Source of the DNA: Natronosalvus hydrolyticus | Lineage (GTDB): Archaea > Halobacteriota > Halobacteria > Halobacteriales > Natrialbaceae | Assembly (NCBI GenBank): GCA_025517525.1 | Contig: JAOPJZ010000004.1 | Span: forward strand, 1 to 64,000 | Direction of reading: 5' to 3' | Length of the DNA stretch: 64,000 nucleotides | In this document: positions 8,570 through 16,602 of the stretch, piece by piece | How positions within the stretch are numbered: the first letter of the stretch is position 1 | Layout: each line of letters begins with the position of its first letter | Position numbers and translations under genes: made by a program | The notes under the pieces: model-generated | What the model saw: only the letters and a program-made list of their open reading frames with translations | The model's database searches: none | What the model was told of the DNA's origin: nothing

Positions 8570-9745
8570 AAACAGATCCTGGGTGATCTCGAGCGTCTGT
8601 TCTCTGTCGTCCCAGCCGACAAAGAGTGCGACGCTCGTCGCCGAGGTGATGATGTCGTGGACGTTGATGCGCGCATCCGCGAGCGGATCGACGATACCCT
8701 GGATAACGCCCGGCTGGTTGGGCAGTTCGCCGCCAGTAACGCGCACGACTGCGAGCGGTGAGTCGACGGTGACACTCGAGAGCTCGTCGCGGGCGATGAC
8801 CTCGCGGTGGAGAATGTTTTCGGCCCGCTCGGCTTCGTCCTCGTCGACGTAGAAGGTGACCGAATCGAGACCGCTGGCGACGGCATCGATGTTGATATTG
8901 CTTTCGCCGAGAGCGGCTGAAAGCGACTGGAAGACACCAGGTTGGTTGCGTATAGCCCGGCCGGCGACGGTGAGACAGGCCAGTGGCTGTTCGCGCATAT
9001 CGACGAGGCTCTGGAACTCGCCTTCGATGTTCGTGCCGCCCGACAGCAGGTCGCCGTGCTGGTAGTGGACGACGCGAACGCCGAGTTGCCCGTCTTTGTA
9101 CGAAAGCGCCGACGGAGCGACGACTTCGGCCCCGCGGAACGAGAGGTTTCTGAGTTCGTCGACCGAAATCTCGCCGACGTTGCGAGCGCCCTCGACGACC
9201 CGTGGGTCGCCGGTCATGACGCCCTCGACGTCGGTGACGATGACGACCTCGTCGGCGTTCATGTAGTTGCCGAGCATGACCGCGGAGGTGTCAGACCCAC
9301 CGCGCCCGAGCGTCGTCACCGACCCCTCGGGACCCTCGGCGAGGAAACCGGTGATGACCGGAACCGCGTCCTGAAGGCCTTCCGAAAGCGCTTTAGCGCG
9401 GTGTTTGGTCTCCTCGACGTCGACCTCGCCGAACTCGTCGGTGACGATGGGCCAGCCCTCGCTGCCGGGTTCGTAGAACTCGGCGTCGACGCCGCGGGCC
9501 GAGAGCGCAGCTTTGAGCATCCGGACAGAGGTTCGCTCGCCCATGCTGACGATCTGTGCGCGGTCGGCGTCGTCGGCGTCGAACGTGATTTCATCGAGTA
9601 AGTCGTCGGTAGTCGATCCCATGGCGCTCGCGACGACGGCGATCTCATGTCCGTCGGCGACCGCGGCGGCGATGGAGTCGGCCGCACGGTTGATTCGGTC
9701 GCCGCTACCGAGACTCGTGCCGCCGAATTTGGCTACGACGCGCAT
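8567..9745 (-). CDS. Aspartate kinase
   Basis: This enzyme phosphorylates aspartate, the first step toward lysine, threonine and methionine. The ATG chosen gives 392 residues starting MRVVAKFGGTSLG, the normal N-terminus; an ATG 51 bp upstream only adds a non-conserved leader. The kinase domain has KFGGTS (6-11) and GRGGSDTSAVML (near 150). Two ACT domains follow from about residue 245, so feedback inhibition by an amino acid is expected. Its TAG stop is supplied by the MITE-like element at 8490-8569, so the natural C-terminus (QDLF) may have been changed by that insertion. Confidence 0.93.
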   Translation of the reverse strand: MRVVAKFGGTSLGSGDRINRAADSIAAAVADGHEIAVVASAMGSTTDDLLDEITFDADDADRAQIVSMGERTSVRMLKAALSARGVDAEFYEPGSEGWPIVTDEFGEVDVEETKHRAKALSEGLQDAVPVITGFLAEGPEGSVTTLGRGGSDTSAVMLGNYMNADEVVIVTDVEGVMTGDPRVVEGARNVGEISVDELRNLSFRGAEVVAPSALSYKDGQLGVRVVHYQHGDLLSGGTNIEGEFQSLVDMREQPLACLTVAGRAIRNQPGVFQSLSAALGESNINIDAVASGLDSVTFYVDEDEAERAENILHREVIARDELSSVTVDSPLAVVRVTGGELPNQPGVIQGIVDPLADARINVHDIITSATSVALFVGWDDREQTLEITQDLF

Positions 9746-9841
9746 CGAATCTCCCCTGATTGCTCGTGGCTGTGAGTGGCGTTGCTCATATGCCACTCCG
9801 TTACCAGAGCGGGCAAATAACTGTGTCCCTCTATCGGATAA

Positions 9842-10939
9842 TTACCCATTTTGGTTGGTGTCAGCCTCGTGTGCTGTTGGTTCAAAGACATCCTCGCCCC
9901 CTGTTGGCTCAGAGATATCCTCGTCCGGAGGCGAATCCGAACCGTTAGCACTGTCCTCGAGTTCCGCCCGCGGATCGAATGTAACCATGCCGAGTCCGCT
10001 CGTGTATTCGTAGGTGTGCCACTCCGAAATGGCGAGCACGCCCCGCAGTTTGCGGACACGAAGGCGACGAAAGAGCGTGTCCTCGAGCACCGAGCCATCG
10101 AGCGCCAGGTCGACGACCCCGTCGACGACGTAATCGAGGTCCCGCGGGAACGTATCGCGCTCCCCGGCAACCGTCGCACCCGCGATAATCGGCACGAACC
10201 GGCCCTTGCACACCTCCGCACGGACGTCCTTGACGAAGTCGTAGGCCTGCACCGGCTGGACCAGTGAGCCGAACTCCGCGATGGAGTCGACGGCCACGAC
10301 GCCGGTTTCGACCATCTCGAGCGCCTCGAGACAGTTGTCCAGGGCGTTCTGGACGGCGTTCCCATCGCTCGGGTCCCGGACGCGGGTCGTCTGTGGCTCC
10401 ACGACCCGTCTGAGATGGGTGTTCCACGCCGTCATCCGGTCGTAGAGGCGCTCTGGGTTGTCCATCCGCGAAGTGAAACAGTCGACGATCCGTAACTGGC
10501 CGGTTTCGAGATACGGGAGCACGTTCCACTCCATCGCGAGGAAGTTCGTGATCAGCGACGTTGGTGGCTCGGTGAACGCGACGAGCACCGCCGGCTCGCC
10601 ACGCTCGAGCGTACGCCAGACCAGTTCGGCCTGAATCGCTTCCTCGCGCGTTCCCGAATTGCCAACGAGTAAGACGAAGGAGTTTCGCGGGAACCCCTGC
10701 GGGAGGGACGCATCCAGGCCAGCTACTCCCGGCGTGAGTTTACGGTGCCCGTTGGTGTCGGCCATCCCCTCCCCCGCCTCCTCGTAGGCTTCACGACAGG
10801 CCTGTGAACAGAACGGGCCCGCCTCTGGCTCGCCTTCGCCCGCAGCCTCGACGCACTCGCCGTCATCGACGCGCTCGAGTGGGCAGCGCTGGCGGCAGAA
10901 TCCACAGCGGGGGCGTTCTGTCTCGGGGTCTGTTGTCAT
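9842..10939 (-). CDS. KaiC/HTR-like RecA-fold protein with degenerate P-loop and N-terminal Cys cluster
   Basis: This 365-residue haloarchaeal protein (start MTTDPETERP) opens with a cysteine-rich segment (CGFCRQRC and FCSQACREAY, about residues 9-50) that looks like a TRASH-type zinc site. A RecA/KaiC-superfamily domain follows, of the kind annotated in haloarchaea as HTR-like or DUF7504. The expected Walker A near residue 92 reads GNSGTREEA, without the usual GK[S/T], so ATP binding is doubtful. The C-terminal 45 residues are acidic and disordered. Relatives are associated with signal transduction, but the actual role is unknown. It is divergent from the GNAT gene. Confidence 0.75.
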   Translation of the reverse strand: MTTDPETERPRCGFCRQRCPLERVDDGECVEAAGEGEPEAGPFCSQACREAYEEAGEGMADTNGHRKLTPGVAGLDASLPQGFPRNSFVLLVGNSGTREEAIQAELVWRTLERGEPAVLVAFTEPPTSLITNFLAMEWNVLPYLETGQLRIVDCFTSRMDNPERLYDRMTAWNTHLRRVVEPQTTRVRDPSDGNAVQNALDNCLEALEMVETGVVAVDSIAEFGSLVQPVQAYDFVKDVRAEVCKGRFVPIIAGATVAGERDTFPRDLDYVVDGVVDLALDGSVLEDTLFRRLRVRKLRGVLAISEWHTYEYTSGLGMVTFDPRAELEDSANGSDSPPDEDISEPTGGEDVFEPTAHEADTNQNG

Positions 10940-11148
10940 ACATTGACACGTGTGGGCGACCCACATGAACGTGTTGCCTCCGCCGAGCGGTGACGTGCAA
11001 GCAGAACCCAATGACCGACAGCGACTCGAGGTTCACGTTTACACGAGACGAATCTCCAGTGGCTTCCCAATACTGAACGACTGGATCGAATCGTGCGTTG
11101 TAGTCCGATTTCACCCATCCTTCTCTCGAGTGGGAGTCGTCGGTCGGA

Positions 11149-11156
11149 TTTATGTT
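11149..11156 (+). promoter_or_regulatory. TATA-like box of the GNAT gene
   Basis: tttatgtt is centred about 28 nt before the ATG at 11181. That predicts a leaderless transcript, the usual arrangement in haloarchaea. Confidence 0.45.
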
Positions 11157-11180
11157 CATGCGTGTCATTACCTCTCACTA

Positions 11181-11627
11181 ATGAACGTACGGGATGCACT
11201 CGAGGCCGACGCCGACGCACTCGCGTCGATTGCGGACTCACCGACGGACGTGATGCGAAATCTCGTCCACGACCGGACGGTCAGGGTTGCCGAGGACGGG
11301 ACGCACGACCCCAACGCGGACGTCTCGGGTTCGGAGCACTCACAGTACGGCGAGTCCAATCCCGAAGACCTGCTGGGGTTCGTTAGCTTCGACGCCCAGG
11401 GCGAGACGGTGCACGTGACACAGATCGATGGCACAAAGGAGGCTTGTGAGCGCCTGCTCGCCGAACCCGTCAGGTTCGCCGAGTGTGAGAACATGGCCGT
11501 CGAAGTGCTCGTGCCGATCGGACACCAGGCCGTCGAAGACGCCGCCGCGTCACTCGGCTTCGGCGAGAAAGGATTCGGTCCGCGATTCGATGGAGCGAAA
11601 ACAGTTCGGTTCCGCCTCGAGCCCTGA
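11181..11627 (+). CDS. GNAT-family acetyltransferase-like protein
   Basis: This 148-residue protein begins MNVRDALEADADALASIAD, the classic N-terminal strand-helix of a GNAT domain. The ATG is placed 28 nt after a TATA-like box. The acetyl-CoA pyrophosphate loop (R/Q-x-x-G-x-G/A) is not clear, and the C-terminal part (AAASLGFGEKGFGPRF) keeps the usual GNAT 'LGF' turn. Substrate unknown; it may be a divergent or non-catalytic member. Confidence 0.65.
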   Translation: MNVRDALEADADALASIADSPTDVMRNLVHDRTVRVAEDGTHDPNADVSGSEHSQYGESNPEDLLGFVSFDAQGETVHVTQIDGTKEACERLLAEPVRFAECENMAVEVLVPIGHQAVEDAAASLGFGEKGFGPRFDGAKTVRFRLEP

Positions 11628-11681
11628 CAGGTCGGTGTCAGGCTGTCGCAATGGTTTCACGAATCACTATAGCTACCGCCA

Positions 11682-12158
11682 TCAATCCAGTACTGATTCC
11701 AGTTTTGTGTTCCGATTCGTCGTTGGAATATCGGAGTTGATGAGTTTGGAGCAGGCTTCAACGAAGTCGCTGTCCCCTATTCGTCCACAGACGGTGTAGC
11801 GGTCATCGTCAGTTCTCAGGTGAATTTTGATGACGTCGTGATTTTCGTGGCGGAAGAACGTGAGCGTGGTAGCGATCCCGCCGACGATAAAAAAGAGTAA
11901 AATGAGAACGATCATTGTCTGGTTTGGTCCCGGACTCGGATCAACGAAAGCCAGCAAGTAGGCGAGCACAATCAGTAAGAGTGTGATAACACCGAAGAAA
12001 TAACCAAGGAAGCGAAAGTTTTGAAGGGTTGTGTCCCGTTCGAATATAATATTGTTCACCTCTGTGGTTGGAATAGAGACGGAGGTATCGTTCTGACCTG
12101 CGGTGTACGTAATGGTGTTTCTAGCTGCACCGAACGTCCCGGGATCATCAACATCCAT
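11682..12158 (-). CDS. Two-helix membrane protein, hypothetical
   Basis: I prefer the ATG giving 158 residues (MDVDDPGTFG). The longer frame to 12281 reads through the mobile-element-like end at 12250 and is probably not translated. There are two membrane helices (about 51-72 and 81-101), flanked by an N-terminal soluble part and a C-terminal cytoplasmic domain of ~55 residues. It is visibly poorer in GC than its neighbours and uses more A/T-ending codons, which fits recent acquisition. I do not recognise a family. Confidence 0.55.
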   Translation of the reverse strand: MDVDDPGTFGAARNTITYTAGQNDTSVSIPTTEVNNIIFERDTTLQNFRFLGYFFGVITLLLIVLAYLLAFVDPSPGPNQTMIVLILLFFIVGGIATTLTFFRHENHDVIKIHLRTDDDRYTVCGRIGDSDFVEACSKLINSDIPTTNRNTKLESVLD

Positions 12159-12454
12159 GACGTACTCGTTCAGATGAGCCTGACAGGTGAACTGTAGCAC
12201 TAACCGTGCTGTTACTTTCGACCTATTTGATTTCTTTGTTGTCTCGGTGCACAGATTCGAGGAGAAAACCCACGGGTTCACGCGTATTTGGGGAACACGA
12301 CTCCCGACGGACAGTGATCAGTTCGTGATTCTCACAGAAGAGAGACGCGCCCAGTATGTGGTGTCGTTGCACTCGAGATACACGTTGAAGGTGTCGTTGC
12401 ACTCGAAGGAGAAGCACTGTACGCACGAGTGAGTTCGCGACGACCGGACCCGAG
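12159..12454. other. Non-coding stretch with repeat fragments
   Basis: No gene is recognised. It holds the TnpB-end-like sequence at 12250 and a short direct repeat, gtgtcgttgcactcga, at 12361-12376 and 12391-12406 (30-bp period). The sequence looks like decayed mobile-element DNA between two minus-strand genes. Confidence 0.45.
12250..12290 (+). mobile_element. Degraded TnpB-element right-end-like sequence
   Basis: Positions 12250-12274 match 14776-14800 at all but one or two bases (cacagattcgaggagaaa then rcccacg). The hairpin that follows in the 14776 copy is only partly kept here. No transposase gene is adjacent. Confidence 0.45.
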
Positions 12455-13801
12455 TTACCGATCCCCGTCACCGCTCGAGTCCCGCTCGGACACATCCTGC
12501 TCGAGCGAGTCGGACTCCGCGGCCGCTTGCTCGAGTGAGTCGGGCCCCGCTGGCTTCGACTCGGATTCGAGGCCGGTCCGCTCGTCGAAGTGATGTTCGG
12601 CGTCGTCCTGGTCGTCCAGATACGAGAGTTCGCGCTGTGGGAACGGGATTTTGATTTCGGCATCGTCGAACGCGTCGTACACCCGGCGGTTGACCTGGTC
12701 GATGGCCCGCTTTTTCGTCAACGGGTGCGAGATAAACGCCTGAAGTTCGAACAACAGCGCCGAGTCGCCGAACTGGTCGAACAGTACTCGAGGCCGCGGT
12801 TTCTCCCGGATCAGGGGTGCGTCTTCACAGGCTTCGAGCACCAGTCGTTCGACCTCGGCGTAGTCAGAGCCGTAGGCGGCCGAGATCGGAATCCGGAGAC
12901 GGATATGGCGCTGTGGCGAGGTCTCGTTGACGACCTGGGTCGAGTTCAACACCGAGTTGGGGACCGTCACCAGCACGTTATCGGGCGTGAGCACGGTCGT
13001 CGACCGGATCCCCACGTCCGTCACCGTCCCGCGCATATCGCCGTCGACGTGGATGACGTCCCCGATTTTGTAGGTGTTGTCGAAGTACAATGCGACCCCG
13101 CCGATCAAGTTGCTGATTGCGTCCTGCGCCGCAAAGCCGATGATGATCCCGAGGACGCCCGCCGAGGCCAGAAATGGCGTCAACTCGAGTTCCCAGATCG
13201 AGAGCAACACGAGGAGGCTGCCGACGACGACACCGATAGTCCAGAGGTTTTTGAACATCGGCGCGAACTCGTACTCGACACCGGTCTGGTTGAGGTACTC
13301 GATCCAGCGAGCCCCGATTCGGACGGCAGCCCGGGCCCACACCAGCACGAAGACCGTCGAGAGGATCTTCGAGACGACGGGATAGGGCTCGGTCACCCCG
13401 ACGAGTTCGGCGCTGAGGTAGAGACCAGCGAGCCCAATTGAGAGCGACAGCGGCGCGTAAATTTCGGCCATAACGGCCCGCGAGAACGAACTCGTCTCGA
13501 GCCGTTCTGACGCCTCGATCTGTCTGTGACTCCACCAGGTAACCCCCCGAGCGAGAACCAACGCGCCGACAAGAATCAACGGCACCCAGAGCAAGCGCTC
13601 GATCTCCACAATCTCGAGCAGTCCCTCGAGGGTCGAACGAATCATGCCGTTTTCGAGGCCGAATAGCCCTTGGAGAAACGCGACCCTCTCGAGCAGGGGT
13701 GTAGTAGTGAGCGAGAGACTGTTGACGAGCAAAGTGACTCCCTCGAGGGTAGCGACGGCCGTGAGGGTAGCTAGCGTCGCCAGGGGTGTCTCAACGCTCA
13801 T
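12455..13801 (-). CDS. MscS-family mechanosensitive ion channel
   Basis: This 448-residue membrane protein starts MSVETPLATL, 11 nt after the transcription start predicted from a TATA-like box at 13834-13841. Several N-terminal helices precede the pore helix and MscS core (GVLGIIIGFAAQDAISNLIG, near residue 220-235), then the cytoplasmic beta and alpha/beta domains. The C-terminal ~60 residues form an acidic disordered tail. The channel opens under membrane tension to release solutes during osmotic downshock, an obvious need in a halophile. An upstream in-frame ATG at 13945 looks unlikely. Confidence 0.92.
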   Translation of the reverse strand: MSVETPLATLATLTAVATLEGVTLLVNSLSLTTTPLLERVAFLQGLFGLENGMIRSTLEGLLEIVEIERLLWVPLILVGALVLARGVTWWSHRQIEASERLETSSFSRAVMAEIYAPLSLSIGLAGLYLSAELVGVTEPYPVVSKILSTVFVLVWARAAVRIGARWIEYLNQTGVEYEFAPMFKNLWTIGVVVGSLLVLLSIWELELTPFLASAGVLGIIIGFAAQDAISNLIGGVALYFDNTYKIGDVIHVDGDMRGTVTDVGIRSTTVLTPDNVLVTVPNSVLNSTQVVNETSPQRHIRLRIPISAAYGSDYAEVERLVLEACEDAPLIREKPRPRVLFDQFGDSALLFELQAFISHPLTKKRAIDQVNRRVYDAFDDAEIKIPFPQRELSYLDDQDDAEHHFDERTGLESESKPAGPDSLEQAAAESDSLEQDVSERDSSGDGDR

Positions 13802-13833
13802 CGGTAAACACGGATTAGCCGTAATCAACGGGT

Positions 13834-13841
13834 GATTATAA
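13834..13841 (-). promoter_or_regulatory. TATA-like box of the mscS-type gene
   Basis: On the minus strand ttataatc lies about 37 nt before the ATG at 13801, predicting a leader of roughly 11 nt. Confidence 0.4.
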
Positions 13842-13974
13842 CTCTTCAGCTCTGATTTTTTCACGAATTGCAGAATATTCGTACGACTGTCAGACGGGGT
13901 GTATCGCATCCCGTGGGCGTGCCACCAGCCTGAAATGGTACCCACCAGGAGGCGATGACAACCAGATTCACCAG

Positions 13975-14048
13975 TAGCCAGTGAACGTCATTGCACACCC
14001 TATCACAAGATTGCGTCGCGATAGGTGTGTCACTCGTTTCACTGGCTA
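13975..14048. repeat. 74-nt nested inverted repeat downstream of the H-NOX-like gene
   Basis: Outer arms tagccagtgaa (13975-13985) and ttcactggcta (14038-14048) are perfectly complementary. Inner arms cacaccctatc (13994-14004) and gataggtgtg (14020-14029) pair with one bulged C. It begins 9 nt after the stop of the minus-strand H-NOX-like gene. It could be an RNA stem at the 3' end of that transcript or a palindromic mini-element; it is not a typical U-rich archaeal terminator. Confidence 0.6.
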
Positions 14049-14057
14049 CGAAGTGTA

Positions 14058-14603
14058 TCAGGACTCAGTCGGTTCCTCGAGGACGAACACACATCGCGTT
14101 TCGCCAGCCTCGCGAGTCGTCTCGAGTCGGCGAACGCGACGGTCGTCGTCGAACTCGGCCGCAATCCCTTCGAGAACGCCGTGAGCGAGCGCCGGATGGT
14201 CCCGGTGTGAGCGGTAGGTCACCTGTAATCCGGTGTCGGTCCCCGTGCACGTTACCAGTGGCGGGTTGTTCTCAGCCGTCTTCGCCCGTAGTTCCTCGGC
14301 GATTCCCTCGAGGTTTTCCAGCAGGTCCATGAGTTCCCAGTCGTCACGCCAGTGGGCCCGAAACGTCTGTAACAGTTCGGGCGCGAGCGTCCGTCCGAAA
14401 TCGCGTTCGACGGCTGCCCGATCGTGCCCGGAGAGCGCTGCGACGGACTCGAGAATAGCGACCAGTTCGTCCTCGGGGTAGTGCGAGACCGGCAGGTACA
14501 GGCGAGGCTCGATGCCCGCGTGCTCGAGCACTTTCGCCCAGCTTGCTTCGTCAGTCCGCTCGATGACGTACGTTTTGCACGTCTGAAAGACGAGTCCGTG
14601 CAT
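14058..14603 (-). CDS. H-NOX (haem NO-binding) fold protein lacking the proximal histidine
   Basis: This 181-residue protein starts MHGLVFQTCK and has the length and fold signature of a haem NO-binding domain. The YxSxR haem-propionate motif is present as Y130-R-S132-H-R134. In characterised H-NOX proteins the haem iron is held by a histidine at about position 102. Counting and aligning LEGIAEEL here puts Ala at 102, and no histidine is nearby, so it probably does not bind haem in the usual way. No kinase, cyclase or chemoreceptor gene is adjacent. It may sense another ligand or have a structural role. Confidence 0.75.
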   Translation of the reverse strand: MHGLVFQTCKTYVIERTDEASWAKVLEHAGIEPRLYLPVSHYPEDELVAILESVAALSGHDRAAVERDFGRTLAPELLQTFRAHWRDDWELMDLLENLEGIAEELRAKTAENNPPLVTCTGTDTGLQVTYRSHRDHPALAHGVLEGIAAEFDDDRRVRRLETTREAGETRCVFVLEEPTES

Positions 14604-14775
14604 CTAGGGAATGAGGGTGCGTGGCTCGGCGTCCGTCGGCGCCTTTGGGCGGGTGGCTATAGAGGGTATCGATGGTTCTCGAACTGCGCGATCCATACAT
14701 AAAGACAGTAATAAGACGGAACGAACAGGGATCAGGAAGACACAGCCCTCGGAGTCCCGGGTGGTGGCCGTATTA

Positions 14776-14818
14776 CACAGATTCGAGGAGAAAGCCCACG
14801 ACTTCAGTCGTGGGAGTA
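14776..14818 (+). mobile_element. Solitary TnpB-element right-end-like hairpin
   Basis: cacagattcgaggagaaa is followed by a perfect stem-loop, cccacgact/agtcgtggg with a TC loop, at 14795-14814. The stem-loop is the exact reverse complement of that at 4960-4979, and the flank matches 12250-12274. It ends 5 bp from the stop codon of the PRPP synthetase gene. No transposase gene is nearby. Confidence 0.5.
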
Positions 14819-14819
14819 G

Positions 14820-15695
14820 TCACTGCTCGGTTCCGAGCACGTCCGCGAGTGCGGGCGCGACCGAAACTCGGCTAACGGGGCGCTCGAGCGTGTCCGTCCC
14901 GTAGATGGCTTCGACACCGGCACGAACGAGTCGGCTGTGTGCGCTGCGAGCCAACAGCGGATGGACACAGGTGACGAAAACCCGACCAACGTCCCGTTCG
15001 TGCAAGACGGAGACGGCTTCGCTCATCGTCCCGCCGGTGGCGATAATGTCGTCGGTGACGACGACGTCCCGGCCGGCCACGTCGACGTCGCTCGGTGTAA
15101 TCTCAACGTCGGTCCCCGAGTGGCGAACCTTCTCGAAGTAGTCGGTTTCACCGTCACCGTAGGCTTTGCTGACGGTTTCGGCGAGTTCGATAGCTCCCGA
15201 ATCCGGCGAGAGAAAGACCGGATCGGTGAGGTCGGCCGGCAACGCACCCGCGAGGACGCCCGCGGCGTCGACCGGCGTCGCCCGTGGCTCGAAAAAGTCA
15301 CAGACTGCGTCCTCGTGGGGATTGACGACTACGACGTCGTCGGTCCCCGTCGAAATCGCCCGGGCAACCGCTCGAGCGGAAACCGGTTGGCCCTCCTCGA
15401 AGGCCTTGTCCTGACGGCCGTACCCCATGTACGGGATGACGGTCACGACGCTCCCGGCACCGGCCTCGCGAACGGCGTCCTGGAGCAACAACAGTTCGAT
15501 GTGAGCATCGCTCGAGGCGGTCGAGCCGACGAGAATAACCCGTTCGTCGCGAACGATCTCCGGGTCGTTCAGTGAGACGAACAGTTCGCCATCGGGAAAC
15601 CGGTCGTAGTCGACGCCGGCAAGTGGTACCTCGAGTTTGCGGGCGAGCGCGCCAGCCAGTGCCTGGGAGGCCGAGGCGCTCATGATGATGGTCAT
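14820..15695 (-). CDS. prs: Ribose-phosphate pyrophosphokinase (PRPP synthetase)
   Basis: The 291-residue enzyme makes PRPP from ribose 5-phosphate and ATP for purine, pyrimidine and histidine synthesis. The start chosen is MTIIMSASASQ; an ATG four codons later is also possible. It has the short archaeal length, SPDSGAIELAE and the PRPP-binding loop DDIIATGGTM near residue 212-221. HisI, which acts later in a PRPP-using pathway, lies 7 kb away. A TnpB-end hairpin sits directly after the stop. Confidence 0.93.
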   Translation of the reverse strand: MTIIMSASASQALAGALARKLEVPLAGVDYDRFPDGELFVSLNDPEIVRDERVILVGSTASSDAHIELLLLQDAVREAGAGSVVTVIPYMGYGRQDKAFEEGQPVSARAVARAISTGTDDVVVVNPHEDAVCDFFEPRATPVDAAGVLAGALPADLTDPVFLSPDSGAIELAETVSKAYGDGETDYFEKVRHSGTDVEITPSDVDVAGRDVVVTDDIIATGGTMSEAVSVLHERDVGRVFVTCVHPLLARSAHSRLVRAGVEAIYGTDTLERPVSRVSVAPALADVLGTEQ

Positions 15696-15799
15696 ACTCG
15701 ATGCAAGCGCCCCCTGGGTACAACCCGTTTTCGTTCGCACTCGGCGAGCGCTCGAGAGAAAGCCACTCGTTCGGGAAAGCAAAAACTATTCGAAGAACC

Positions 15800-16288
15800 C
15801 TATTCGTCTGTCTCCGCGTCCTCGGCATCCTCGAGAGCGGCATCGCCCGACCCACACGGACCGCCGTCGGTGACGCCCGCAATTCTGATCGAGCCCTCGC
15901 GTTGGACGAGAATAAACAGGTTCACACACGAGGGGTTGCTCAGCCCGCCGGGTGTCACGTTCGTGAACTTGCCTTCGTCCAGTCTGGCGGTCACGCGAAA
16001 CGAGCCGTGGTCGTCGGGCCAGTCCCCCTCGAGGGTGACGCCTTCGCTGGTTTCGTCGAACTCGTGAGTCGACCAGTGTTCGATTTCGCCGTCGAACTCG
16101 ACGAGGACATCGACCGTGTGATCCGTATTCGCGAGGTTTTCGACCGTGATCTCACCGAGGATCGTCCCTTCGGGATTCGACTCCTCGGACCCACCATCGT
16201 CATCCGCCGCCCCAGCACACCCTGCCAGTGCCACTGCACCAGTTAGCCCCGTTGCCGCGAGGGCCTGTCGGCGCGTGATATCCGTCAT
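15800..16288 (-). CDS. Tat-exported lipoprotein, hypothetical
   Basis: This 162-residue protein has a twin-arginine signal (TRRQALAATG) and a lipobox LAGC with Cys24, so it is probably a lipid-anchored surface protein, the usual halophile arrangement. The body is a beta-rich domain with two cysteines (PSC and GPC), similar to halobacterial extracellular Ig-like lipoproteins. The start is placed seven codons inside the longest frame, directly before the Tat signal. Function unknown. Confidence 0.7.
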   Translation of the reverse strand: MTDITRRQALAATGLTGAVALAGCAGAADDDGGSEESNPEGTILGEITVENLANTDHTVDVLVEFDGEIEHWSTHEFDETSEGVTLEGDWPDDHGSFRVTARLDEGKFTNVTPGGLSNPSCVNLFILVQREGSIRIAGVTDGGPCGSGDAALEDAEDAETDE

Positions 16289-16602
16289 AATCGGGCGAAT
16301 GGAAGCCACGATAGATAACTCCCCGTCAGACGCCCGTCAGACACGTCCGGATCGGGACCGCTCGAGACCAGATACGGCCGCAATTTTCACTCCAGGGGCG
16401 AGATTCGAATTCGATCCACGCTCGAGGGACGCCGCCAGTCACCATACTTTTGAAAGGCTATCATTTCGGTATTATTGGGCTATCTTATAGTAGCATACTA
16501 GTAGTTATTTGATTTTGTTTTAATATCTTTTGATGTCGAGGGGAAACCCAATAGCACGGCCTCGAGGCCAACCGTTATCCTCACGTCTCCCCGAACGCCA
16601 GT
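16289..16602. other. AT-rich intergenic region
   Basis: No gene is recognised between the divergent lipoprotein and LLM oxidoreductase genes. About 16450-16540 is strikingly AT-rich (tatagtagcatactagtag, then ttgattttgttttaatat), unlike the rest of the window, and probably carries promoters for both sides. A weak box (gttatcc, 16573-16579) sits at leaderless distance from the ATG at 16603. Confidence 0.4.
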
